Shown: positions 25,292 through 32,827 of the stretch, piece by piece | Layout: every line of letters begins with the position of its first letter | Numbering within the stretch: position 1 is the first letter of the stretch | Source of the DNA: CAYNFH01 sp964396385 | GTDB taxonomy: Bacteria; Armatimonadota; Chthonomonadetes; Chthonomonadales; CAJBBX01 | Direction: 5' to 3' | DNA: 40,416 nt | Assembly (NCBI GenBank): GCA_964396385.1 | Contig: CAYNFH010000029.1 | Location: forward strand, 1-40,416 | Notes under the pieces: model-generated | The model's database searches: none | What the model saw: the letters and a program-made list of their open reading frames with translations, nothing else | What the model was told of the DNA's origin: nothing | Position numbers and translations under genes: made by a program

Positions 25292-26799
25292 GCCCGGCCC
25301 TCTCGGACGCCGCCGTGATGACCACGGGCCTGCTGTGGCGGAGTTGCTGGCAGGGCGGGCTGTTCATCCTGGCGGTATGGCTCGTCTGCCGCACCGCGCC
25401 CCGGCTGCCGGCCGCATTGCGCTGCTGGCTCTGGTGGCTGGCGTGCCTCAAGCTCGCCGCGGGTCTATGCTTCGCGGTACCCGTCCGCGCCCCGCTGCCG
25501 GCGGAATCCACCTCTATGTCCTTCCTCTCCAGTCCGGTTGTGGCGCCGACGGCCGATCATGGCTCCGGTCCCGCGCAGCCTGATGCCCAAAGCCTCTCGT
25601 CCGTCCCGGTGGCGGTCTCTGTCTGCTGGCTGGCGGGGCTGCTGGTGTGCAGTGTGACGCTCCTGCGGGAGGGGCTGGCGCTGCGCACGGCGCTTCGATC
25701 CGCCGTGTCGCTGGCGGGCAGCTCGGTAGGGGCGACGGCGCGGGAGCTGGGCGTGGAGTTGGGGCTGCGCGCGCCGCCGGTGGTCCTGGAATCCGCCTCG
25801 GTCACGGCCCCCATGGTTACCGGGCTGCTGCGGCCCTCCGTGGCGCTGCCGCCGGGCTTCGCGGATTCCCTCTCACCGGAGGAAGTGCGGATGGCGCTCG
25901 CGCACGAACTGGCGCACGTCCGCCGCCGCGACCTGTGGCTAGGCCTGGCCCCGATCCTCGCGCGGGCGCTGTTCTTCTTCTTTCCTCCTGCCTGGCTGGC
26001 CTGTTCCGAATGGGTGACGGCTCGCGAAGCGGCCTGCGACGACGAGGCGCTGAGCGCCACCGGGCAAGCCGCCTCCCGGTACGGCCGGCTGCTGATGAAG
26101 ATCGTGGCGGGAGACAGCCGAAGGGCGCCGGCGCCGGGCCTTGGCGCTACGGCGAGTTACCACACGCTGCACCGACGGATCCAAGCTCTGAAGAGCGACT
26201 GCCGACCGCACCGGACTCCTGCCCTGCTGTGCGCCGTAATAATGGTGCTCGCTCTGCCGTTCGTGCTGGCCTGCCGGCTGCTGCCTCCGTCAGCGGGCGC
26301 CGCCGGAGCGGGGCCACAACTGGGCCTAGTGAATGCCGGCTTCGAGACTGGCTCGGATGCCCCCACTGGCTGGCAGCAGGGCGCTCCAATCGACGGCGTA
26401 ACGTACCTGTGGGATCGCGGTACCGCGCACACAGGGCATGCCAGCCTGTGCCTTATCAAGCAGGCCAATCGCTACTTCCCCATCGCGCAGTGGTTCCAGA
26501 CCGTTCCGAATAGCCGGTCTTCGCGCGCGCTCAAAGTGAGCGCTTGGGTGAAGGCCCGGCAGGCATACAAGGCGATCCTGGACGTGCAGTTCACCGCAGA
26601 CGGCACCGGATCGACACACCAGTGGGCGGCCTACATCGGGGCCAGGAATCCCGGCGACCCGCCGGCTGACCATGACTGGAAGCTGTACGAGGGCACCGTC
26701 AATATTCCGGCAGGCGCGAAACAGATCGTGATAGCCCTTCAGACCTATGGTCCCGGCACCGTCTGGTTCGACGACGTCCAGGCGGCCTATGTGGATTGA
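25288..26799 (+). CDS. M56 (BlaR1-like) membrane peptidase with unusual C-terminal domain
   Basis: A 503-residue sensor-protease. Three or four membrane helices in the N-terminal part frame the zinc site HELAHVRRRD (HELAH at residues 206-210) and the later REAACDDEAL. A final helix (about 312-334) leads to an extracytoplasmic C-terminal domain (342-503). In BlaR1 this position holds a penicillin-binding sensor. Here it is instead a beta-sandwich-like domain (NAGFETG, GHASLCL, KVSAWVKARQAYK, GPGTVWFDDVQ) resembling carbohydrate-binding modules. By my ungapped alignment it is about three-quarters identical to the C-terminal domain of the esterase at 28792-30093. The start overlaps the blaI-like stop as ATGA. 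Binding of a polymer or sugar could replace beta-lactam sensing; this is inference. Confidence 0.88.
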   Translation: MSPALSDAAVMTTGLLWRSCWQGGLFILAVWLVCRTAPRLPAALRCWLWWLACLKLAAGLCFAVPVRAPLPAESTSMSFLSSPVVAPTADHGSGPAQPDAQSLSSVPVAVSVCWLAGLLVCSVTLLREGLALRTALRSAVSLAGSSVGATARELGVELGLRAPPVVLESASVTAPMVTGLLRPSVALPPGFADSLSPEEVRMALAHELAHVRRRDLWLGLAPILARALFFFFPPAWLACSEWVTAREAACDDEALSATGQAASRYGRLLMKIVAGDSRRAPAPGLGATASYHTLHRRIQALKSDCRPHRTPALLCAVIMVLALPFVLACRLLPPSAGAAGAGPQLGLVNAGFETGSDAPTGWQQGAPIDGVTYLWDRGTAHTGHASLCLIKQANRYFPIAQWFQTVPNSRSSRALKVSAWVKARQAYKAILDVQFTADGTGSTHQWAAYIGARNPGDPPADHDWKLYEGTVNIPAGAKQIVIALQTYGPGTVWFDDVQAAYVD

Positions 26800-26822
26800 G
26801 GCTCCCGCGAGCATTTGAGTCC

Positions 26823-28736
26823 ATGGTTCACCTTCTCTGTGTCCTACTATGGCTGGCAGTGTGGCGGGCACCGGCTCCCGTCAGAGAGCCTATGGTATCT
26901 CTAGGCCCCGGGCTTTTCTCCTGCGCCGACATTGCAAGACAGCTCTCGGTGGGAGGAAGAGTCGTGCGGCTGTCGCCGGAGCTTGAGGACGCCGGGGCTT
27001 TCGTCTACCTCAAGCCGCGGCCCTGGTCCGAAGTCTGCTCGCTCCTCTGCCGCGGAATGGACCTTTCGTTGAAGAAAGTGGGTGACACAGAGGACCAGTA
27101 CCTGCTCGGCCGCGACGCGGAGGTGATGGACAGAGACCGGCACTTACGGCGCCTCTTCGTCCACAACGTACGAGCGCGCATGCTGGAGGGCATCCAGAGA
27201 TCCATCGCGCTTATGAACGAACCCTCGGACCTAGTTGGTTCTCGTATGACGGACCTGAAGCGGCGGCTCGAAACGATGGTCGCCGACAAGAAGGATGATA
27301 CGCCTGAATACCTGGCTGCCCTCGCGGAGTACCGCTGGGTACACATGGCCTTCGGGTGGGGCCCTGTTGAGAGACTGGTCGCCCAATGGCTCTCGGGAGC
27401 GTTTCCGAGCGAAACCGATTTCGAGACGCTGTTCAGCCAGGGCTACGTCTGTTGGTCATCACCCATTCAAGACCTTCCTCAAGGCCTGCTCGCGCCCGCG
27501 CTGCGGCAGCTTGGACCAAGGGCAGCCGAGCAGCAGTTCGATTACATCATCCCTACGCTGCAGTTACAAGTGGGCCCGGAAGGAATCAGAGCAGCGATCG
27601 GCCTCTACCTCTACTCCACCAATTCACATGACTTCCAGTCGCTGCGTGGCGTTTATGGGATGGACATTCCAATTCCAGAGCCGGATTACGCCGCACCGCC
27701 GGGTACGGCGCTGGACTGGATATTCGGAGGGGGACTCAGCCGCACCCCCATGCTCGGCCGCTTTCCTGGCCTAGGCACAGAGGCCCGGCGGTGGCTGGAG
27801 AACGAGCGAGCGAAGACCAAAGCGTTCCTGTCGAGTAGCGGGGCAAAGGAGCCGCTCGCGCCGTCAGCCGGCATGCGGGACAGCATTTCGCAATGGATTA
27901 GCGACTGGTCGCGCCAGCATGACGCCGAGGCCATTATGGAGCTGGCGCCGAATAGGGAGATACTGGAGTGCAATGGCGGCTCCAAGTCTTTGACGGCGCG
28001 CAGCTTGAGCGAGCTGTTTATGCAAGAGCGGGGGGACCTCGCTACAGCCTGGACCCTTGATTCCTCCAGCGGAGTGCTCCTCGTGCACGATCAGCTCTCC
28101 TTCCTTTCGCGTCCGCGTAAGCGGCCCGTGGCTGCACTCATCAAGTTCCTCAGAGGTATTGCCGCCTGCATAGCGCACGGACATGATGAGCCAGCTAACG
28201 GTGTTCAAGAGGCTGCAACCCGTGAGCGGGCGTCCCACGGCTACCCGTACACGCTGCTCAGCACGTACGCCCGCGAGGTTGCCGCCGAGCCGCACACCTA
28301 CTGGTCGTTCCCTCCCGCGCCTGTCAGTGGCCACACCTACCATGGCTGTGAGCTCGCGGAGTTAGACCATGCGGTCGGGCTCGTCTATTTGTGGGATCAC
28401 CTGTCTACATCAGAACGGGAGGTGCAGTCGCTGGCAGCCAGTGGAGTTACCGAACGCAAGGAGTTCCCGCTGAGCCGCTTCGGGCCTGGCATCCTCCACA
28501 ACTTCACGCGACTCTGGCAATCCTGGGGCAACTGGGACTGGGACAGTGTCCTCCCCGACGCAGAGGCTCGCTCTAGGACCCTTTCTCTCGTTGTAGTAGT
28601 GAGAGAGGCGGAAGGCAATCCCGATAAAGTGAAAGTCATGCTCATCACGAGACCGCAGCAGTATGCAATGACTGCGGAGTTCCTCTGGAGCCCTACCCAG
28701 GCATTGGCAGTAACCGGCTTCGGCTTTCTGCCCTAG
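26823..28736 (+). CDS. Exported protein of unknown function
   Basis: A 637-residue protein with a short signal peptide (MVHLLCVLLWLAVWRAPAP). A TTG overlapping the previous stop (26796) is an alternative start. Residues about 20-85 (SCADIARQLSVGGRVVRLSPE, then CSLLCRGMDLSLKKVGD, QYLLGRD) have the pattern of a secretin/TonB short N-terminal (STN) domain. The rest is a mixed alpha/beta chain without a recognised motif. Composition is less GC-biased than its neighbours. It sits between the M56 sensor gene and the esterase gene on the same strand, 23 bp and 55 bp from them, so it is probably part of the BlaI-controlled operon. I cannot assign a function. Confidence 0.65.
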   Translation: MVHLLCVLLWLAVWRAPAPVREPMVSLGPGLFSCADIARQLSVGGRVVRLSPELEDAGAFVYLKPRPWSEVCSLLCRGMDLSLKKVGDTEDQYLLGRDAEVMDRDRHLRRLFVHNVRARMLEGIQRSIALMNEPSDLVGSRMTDLKRRLETMVADKKDDTPEYLAALAEYRWVHMAFGWGPVERLVAQWLSGAFPSETDFETLFSQGYVCWSSPIQDLPQGLLAPALRQLGPRAAEQQFDYIIPTLQLQVGPEGIRAAIGLYLYSTNSHDFQSLRGVYGMDIPIPEPDYAAPPGTALDWIFGGGLSRTPMLGRFPGLGTEARRWLENERAKTKAFLSSSGAKEPLAPSAGMRDSISQWISDWSRQHDAEAIMELAPNREILECNGGSKSLTARSLSELFMQERGDLATAWTLDSSSGVLLVHDQLSFLSRPRKRPVAALIKFLRGIAACIAHGHDEPANGVQEAATRERASHGYPYTLLSTYAREVAAEPHTYWSFPPAPVSGHTYHGCELAELDHAVGLVYLWDHLSTSEREVQSLAASGVTERKEFPLSRFGPGILHNFTRLWQSWGNWDWDSVLPDAEARSRTLSLVVVVREAEGNPDKVKVMLITRPQQYAMTAEFLWSPTQALAVTGFGFLP

Positions 28737-28791
28737 CTGGAGGCGTGTCTGAGATGGCTCGCTCGCGCAAACCGATTCGGGGGACACACAG

Positions 28792-30093
28792 ATGCGAGTA
28801 GCTCGATGGATGGGTCTGGCCGGTCTGCTTCTTTTCCCGTTAGCGGCGCGGGGGCAGGGAGACGTGGCGGACATTCCGTCGGTCCTGCAGAAGGCCGACG
28901 GGGACGCGGACAAGCAGTACTTCCTGATCGGGCCGAAGCCTGGCGCCGCGGAGCCCAAGGAGGGCTACCGCCTGCTGATGGTCCTGCCCGGCGGGGACGG
29001 CAGCGCGGACTTCAATGCCTTCGTGCGGCGCATCCTCAAGAACGGCCTGCCGGACAGCTACCTGGTGGCCGAGCTGGTGGCCCCGGCGTGGAGCAACGAT
29101 GGCAACCGCGTGGTCTGGCCCACGCGCAAGCTGCCGGCGGAGGGCATGAAGTTCCCCACGGAGGAGTTCATCCACGCTGTGTACCAGGACGTGCGGGCGC
29201 GCAAGAAGATCGACCTGAGGTACGTGTTCACCCTCGGCTGGTCCTCCGGCGGGACGCCCTGCTACACGGCGGCGCTGGAGCCCAACCGCGTGGTCACCGG
29301 CAGCTACGTCGCCATGTCGGTCTTTAAGCCGGACCTGCTGCCGCCGCTTTCCAACGGCAAGGGCACGCCGTTCTTCATACTCCACTCGCCGCAGGATGCT
29401 ATTCCCATCCGCATGGCGCGCCAGGCGCGCGACCTGCTGGCGGAACAGGGTGCCAAGACCAATCTGGTGACCTACAAGGGCGGGCACGGCTGGCGCGGCG
29501 ACGTGTACGGCAACATCCGGCAGGGGGTGGAGTGGCTGGAGGCGAACGCCGCCAAGCCCATCGACCAGCCTCCCGCCCCCGCCGTCCAGGCCACGGCGCC
29601 GTCCGGTCCCAAGCTGGCTTTGGCGAATCCCGGCTTCGAGGAGGGCACGGATTCGCCCGCTGGCTGGCAGATGGGCGCGCAGCTCGATGGCGTGACCTAC
29701 ACCTGGGACCGGAGCGCCGCGCACACCGGCCATGCCAGCCTGCGGCTGGACAAGAGCGTGAACCACTACTTTCCCATCGCGCAGTGGTTCCAGCAGGTCC
29801 CGAACAGCTCCACGGCGCGCCGGCTGAAGGTAAGCGCGTGGGTGAAGGCGCGGCAGGCGTACAAGGCGACCGTGGACGTTCAGTTCAGCGCGGACGGGGA
29901 GCAGTGGACACACCAGTGGGCGGCGTACATCGGAGCCAGGGATCCCGGCGATCCTCCCGCCGACCATGACTGGAAGCGGTACGAAGGCATGGTGAACATC
30001 CCCGAGGGCACAAAGCAGATCCTCATCGGTCTCCAGATCTATGGCCCCGGCACCGTCTGGTTCGATGACATCGACGCGTCCTACGTGGATTAG
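28792..30093 (+). CDS. Secreted alpha/beta-hydrolase (esterase) with C-terminal binding domain
   Basis: A 433-residue exported hydrolase. A signal peptide (GLAGLLLFPLAARG) precedes an alpha/beta-hydrolase domain with YRLLMVLPGGDGS (oxyanion region), nucleophile Ser in GWSSGG, acid Asp in HSPQDAIPI and His in GGHGW. This resembles feruloyl-esterase/PHB-depolymerase-type enzymes. Residues 272-433 form a separate domain almost colinear with the C-terminal domain of the M56 sensor two genes upstream (NPGFEEG, GHASLRL, KVSAWVKARQAYK, GPGTVWFDDID). The shared domain suggests both proteins bind the same polymer. It is the last gene of the putative BlaI-controlled operon. Esterase substrate unknown. 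Confidence 0.88.
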   Translation: MRVARWMGLAGLLLFPLAARGQGDVADIPSVLQKADGDADKQYFLIGPKPGAAEPKEGYRLLMVLPGGDGSADFNAFVRRILKNGLPDSYLVAELVAPAWSNDGNRVVWPTRKLPAEGMKFPTEEFIHAVYQDVRARKKIDLRYVFTLGWSSGGTPCYTAALEPNRVVTGSYVAMSVFKPDLLPPLSNGKGTPFFILHSPQDAIPIRMARQARDLLAEQGAKTNLVTYKGGHGWRGDVYGNIRQGVEWLEANAAKPIDQPPAPAVQATAPSGPKLALANPGFEEGTDSPAGWQMGAQLDGVTYTWDRSAAHTGHASLRLDKSVNHYFPIAQWFQQVPNSSTARRLKVSAWVKARQAYKATVDVQFSADGEQWTHQWAAYIGARDPGDPPADHDWKRYEGMVNIPEGTKQILIGLQIYGPGTVWFDDIDASYVD

Positions 30094-30125
30094 TTCGGCG
30101 GGCGCATGCGGCCAGACGCGGCGGT

Positions 30126-30548
30126 TCAGGCTTCGGCGTCAGTGCCGGTCTGCCGGTCGTAGCGGCGCAGGATCATGGCGGCTACGGGCTGCATGCCGCA
30201 GCGGGCGTAGAACGGCTGGAGGTCCGGATCGCACACTAGGTCCACGGCATAAAGATCGCGCAGCTTGTCCAGCATTCGGGTTACCAGCTCCGTGCCAATT
30301 CCCTGCCCCTGGTATTCCGGAAGGACCTCCACGGACGAGACGTTGGCGAACAGCACTCCGTCTGTTATAGCCGTGACGTATCCTACCACCGTCCCGGTCG
30401 CCTCCACCGCCAACACCCGGTGCGTGCTGTTGCGGAGCAGACGCAGGAGTGTGGCAGCCGAGGGCGGGTGCAGCCACCCCACAAAGAACCCCTCCAGCCG
30501 CTCAGGCAGGATGCCTTCTATGGATTCGGTGTAGGTGATTCTCTCCAT
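30126..30548 (-). CDS. GNAT-family N-acetyltransferase
   Basis: A 140-residue GNAT protein predicted to transfer an acetyl group from acetyl-CoA to an amine. The acetyl-CoA-binding motif A is VEVLPEYQGQGIGTELVTRM, preceded by strand VLFANVSS and followed by DLVCDPDLQPFYARCGM, which is typical of the fold's C-terminal half. The ATG at 30548 lies two bases after the stop of the upstream small exported-protein gene, so translation is probably coupled. Substrate cannot be deduced. Confidence 0.88.
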   Translation of the reverse strand: MERITYTESIEGILPERLEGFFVGWLHPPSAATLLRLLRNSTHRVLAVEATGTVVGYVTAITDGVLFANVSSVEVLPEYQGQGIGTELVTRMLDKLRDLYAVDLVCDPDLQPFYARCGMQPVAAMILRRYDRQTGTDAEA

Positions 30549-30550
30549 CG

Positions 30551-30970
30551 TCAACTGCCCTGGTTTGTTGGTCGGAGCAGGAGGTCGGGGCTTTCGGTGA
30601 CCGGGGACGTGGCGGGAGTCAGGAGGAGCTCGCCGTCGGGGACCGTGGACGGGTGCAGCAGGGAGTCGCGCTGGCGCTCCCACTCGCCGATAGGCTCCAG
30701 CACGTGGAGGCAGGACCGGGCCACGTCGCGGACCATCCCCGTGCTGCCGGACTGCGGCGCCATTCTGGCCAGCGCCTGAGCGGCGGGAAAGGCTAGCGTG
30801 AACTCCGAGTCCCGAATTACCTTGAGTATGCAGGCAACGAGGCGTGGCTGCATCATCGCCGACATGCTCGCGGTCGCCTGCCACTTCACAGTTATAACCG
30901 CAGAGAGCAGGGCCGCGGCCAGCAAGGAAGCGTACGCAGTGAGTGGATTGAGATGCGTGCGGTTGTTCAT
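30551..30970 (-). CDS. Small membrane-anchored protein, unknown function
   Basis: A 139-residue protein starting at ATG 30970, which follows GGAG by eight bases. A hydrophobic helix at residues about 10-28 (TAYASLLAAALLSAVITV) is followed by a helical segment (LVACILKVIRDSEFTLAF, AAQALARMAPQ) and a polar, Pro-rich tail. No family is recognised. It lies between the multi-helix membrane protein gene (26 bp) and the GNAT gene (2 bp) in an apparent three-gene operon. Confidence 0.6.
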   Translation of the reverse strand: MNNRTHLNPLTAYASLLAAALLSAVITVKWQATASMSAMMQPRLVACILKVIRDSEFTLAFPAAQALARMAPQSGSTGMVRDVARSCLHVLEPIGEWERQRDSLLHPSTVPDGELLLTPATSPVTESPDLLLRPTNQGS

Positions 30971-30996
30971 GCTGCGCACTCCGCTGTCAGCGAGAC

Positions 30997-31659
30997 TTAC
31001 GGGGAGGCTGCCATGCCGCCGGCTTGAATCCTATCGTACCGGATGCGTTTCAACATCCCCAGGTAACGGTAGACGAAGTAGTTGATTCCGAGGATTCCGA
31101 TTCCGTACACGAGCATGGAGAAGCCCCGCATCGGCTCCGCCGCTCGTACGGAGAACAGGCTCGCTATCGCGAAGGGCAGCAGAGAGATGCACGCCCATAC
31201 AGCGATGTAGATCGCCATCGCGCGCCGGATCCGGAGGAGCTCCGGGGAGGCGGGGGAATCCGTGAAAATGCACGGCGTGATGGCCATGCCCGCCCAGAAA
31301 GAGAAGAGCATGAGCTGGACGGGATTGGGCTGGAGCGGGTAGACACCCAGGAGGAACCACTCGATTGCCAGACCGATGAACCCGTAAAGCAGGAAGTACC
31401 GCAGGCGGGCGACATAGCGGTCTCGCAGCCGCCTCTCCAGCCACCGGCTCACCGCGTAGGTCAGGGCCAGGAACCATACGTAGTTCGCCATGGTGATGGC
31501 GAACCCGCGCACCGACCGGTGGACCAGGACCTGGTTGGACACCTCGCCGGGCAGCGCGGCAAACACCAGCCCTACCAGCACAAACCGTGGGAGGCTCCGT
31601 CTCAGCCGGGACGATTCACCGACCTCATTTCTTGACGTGTTGTCCACTACAGTGTACAC
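30997..31659 (-). CDS. Polytopic membrane protein, unknown function
   Basis: About 220 residues with five to six hydrophobic helices (for example FVLVGLVFAALPG, WFLALTYAVS, LIYGFIGLAIEWFLLG-like, LMLFSFWAGMAITP, IAVWACISLLPFAIASL and YGIGILGINYFVYRYLG). No family is recognised. The start is uncertain: GTG at 31659 lies inside the divergent toxin-antitoxin promoter, and no internal start has a convincing ribosome-binding site. It heads a putative operon with the two following minus-strand genes. Confidence 0.6.
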   Translation of the reverse strand: MYTVVDNTSRNEVGESSRLRRSLPRFVLVGLVFAALPGEVSNQVLVHRSVRGFAITMANYVWFLALTYAVSRWLERRLRDRYVARLRYFLLYGFIGLAIEWFLLGVYPLQPNPVQLMLFSFWAGMAITPCIFTDSPASPELLRIRRAMAIYIAVWACISLLPFAIASLFSVRAAEPMRGFSMLVYGIGILGINYFVYRYLGMLKRIRYDRIQAGGMAASP

Positions 31660-31660
31660 T
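31632..31660 (+). promoter_or_regulatory. Promoter and operator-like palindrome of the antitoxin gene
   Basis: TTGACG (31632-31637), 17 bp, TACACT (31655-31660). The -10 box is part of a perfect 10-bp palindrome AGTGTACACT (31651-31660), a likely autoregulatory operator for the HTH antitoxin encoded just downstream. Confidence 0.65.
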
Positions 31661-31679
31661 CAGGAGCGGAGGCAGCACC

Positions 31680-32180
31680 ATGCGCAAGCCCGGTAGGAAC
31701 GATGCACGCGACCAGTTGCGGGATCCAGCTTACCTGGAAACCTACTTGCAGGATCATCTTCGCAAGGGGCCGGACGAGTTTCGCGTGGCGCTCCGGGAGG
31801 CGGTTCTGTCGCAGCCCGGCGGGGTTGCAGGAATTTCGAGGCGCATTGGCGTGGCCCGCACCGGCTTATATAAGGCGTTGAGCGCAACGGGCAACCCCTC
31901 ATATCTAACGGTGTACCGCATACTGGAAGCTCTGGGGATGAGCTCGATGATCATACGGAGGAAGGCCCTCCACCCGAGGAGACGCAAAACGATGGAAGAG
32001 GCGAAGACGCCCAATGAGGCTGGTCGCCAGCACGATGCGGGTCAAACCCCCAAAGGGCGGAAGACGCAGAAGTTACAGGAGAAGCAGAAGGGTCGCATCA
32101 TGCCAGGTAGCGGCAAAGGTATTTTCGTGATGCGAGACGATTTCGATGCACCTCTGCAGGAGTTCAGCGACTACATGTGA
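31680..32180 (+). CDS. Antitoxin: HTH domain with VapB/Phd-like C-terminal tail
   Basis: A 166-residue protein with GGAGG seven bases before ATG. Residues about 15-85 resemble the HigA/addiction-module antidote HTH family (YLETYLQDHL, FRVALREAV, GGVAGISRRIGVARTGLYKAL, YLTVYRILEALGM). A basic, low-complexity linker (about 90-135) is followed by KGIFVMRDDFDAPLQEFSDYM, the tail typical of small Phd/VapB-type antitoxins that neutralise PIN toxins. Its TGA overlaps the ATG of the VapC-like gene. The combination suggests a fusion of two antitoxin types in which the N-terminus represses the promoter and the C-terminus blocks VapC. Functionality of the second half is inferred. Confidence 0.8.
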   Translation: MRKPGRNDARDQLRDPAYLETYLQDHLRKGPDEFRVALREAVLSQPGGVAGISRRIGVARTGLYKALSATGNPSYLTVYRILEALGMSSMIIRRKALHPRRRKTMEEAKTPNEAGRQHDAGQTPKGRKTQKLQEKQKGRIMPGSGKGIFVMRDDFDAPLQEFSDYM

Positions 32181-32593
32181 TGCGGCTCCTGCTGGATACC
32201 CATGCGTTCCTGTGGTTCATCGAAGCGGATCCGCGCCTCAGCATCCTCGCTGCGACCATCATCGGCGACCCGCAAAACTAACGGCTTCTCAGTGTCGCAA
32301 GCATCTGGGAAATGGCCATTAAGATACACAGCGGCAAGCTCGCCATGAAAGCCCCTGGTCCCTTGGACGCGGTACTGGCTCAACAGATGGCGGCAAACCA
32401 GATCCGTCCGCTCTCAATCGAATATCAGCAAGCCGTCATGGTATACGCTATGCCGTTCGCGCGTTTCCCCGACGGTACAGAGCACAGGGATCCATTTGAC
32501 CGCCTAATTGTTTCGCAGGCTTTGAGCGAGGGTCTTACGCTCGTGAGCGCGGATACCGTGCTGGACGGGTATGGGGTCACTCGCGCTTGGTGA
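32180..32593 (+). pseudogene. VapC-like PIN-domain toxin interrupted by a stop codon
   Basis: The frame encodes a PIN-domain ribonuclease: MRLLLDTHAFLWFIEADPRL with the first catalytic Asp, LLSVASIWEMAIKIHSGKL with the conserved Glu, HRDPFDRLIVSQAL with acidic residues and LVSADTVLDGYGV at the end. Codon 34 (32279-32281) is TAA, with homology resuming immediately after it in the same frame, so a single nonsense change inactivates it unless it is read through or a sequence error. The start overlaps the antitoxin stop as TGATG. VapC toxins commonly cut tRNA anticodon loops or rRNA; the gene borders a tRNA island. Confidence 0.85.
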
Positions 32594-32610
32594 GGTCTAG
32601 GTGAGCGACA

Positions 32611-32697
32611 CGGACGGCGCAGGAATCGGACCTGACCCCCTTGCGAGGGCGCACTGTTTAGCAAACAGGCCGTGGACTCCGTCCACGCTCACCGTCC
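32611..32697 (-). tRNA. tRNA-Ser(GCT)
   Basis: Minus-strand type II serine tRNA: acceptor GGACGGT/GCCGTCC, D arm CGTGG/CCACG with GG in the loop, anticodon GCT in a TTGCTAA loop, variable arm CCC/GGG, discriminator G, no encoded CCA. The T loop reads TCCGATT, with C at the normally invariant position 55. First gene of the island next to the broken toxin. Confidence 0.75.
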
Positions 32698-32709
32698 ATA
32701 CATCGATAG

Positions 32710-32794
32710 AGGGCGAGGCGAGACTCGAACTCGCGAGGGCTTGCACCCCTGCCTCGTTTCCAACGAGGCCCCTTGGCCGCTAGGTAACTCGCCC
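32710..32794 (-). tRNA. tRNA-Ser(GGA), island copy
   Basis: Minus strand; acceptor GGGCGAG/CTCGCCC, anticodon GGA in a TTGGAAA loop, long variable arm, T loop TTCGAGT, no CCA. The discriminator is U, unusual for serine. It is widely divergent from the CCA-encoding tRNA-Ser(GGA) at 24514, so it is not a recent local duplicate. Confidence 0.9.
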
Positions 32795-32827
32795 AAGAGG
32801 GTCCTGGGCCCAGCGCGCGGTCAGTAG

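Noticed and set aside
25288..26799. Classical beta-lactam sensor BlaR1
   Set aside because: The M56 part fits, but the C-terminus has no SxxK/SxN/KTG penicillin-binding motifs and no beta-lactamase is encoded nearby.
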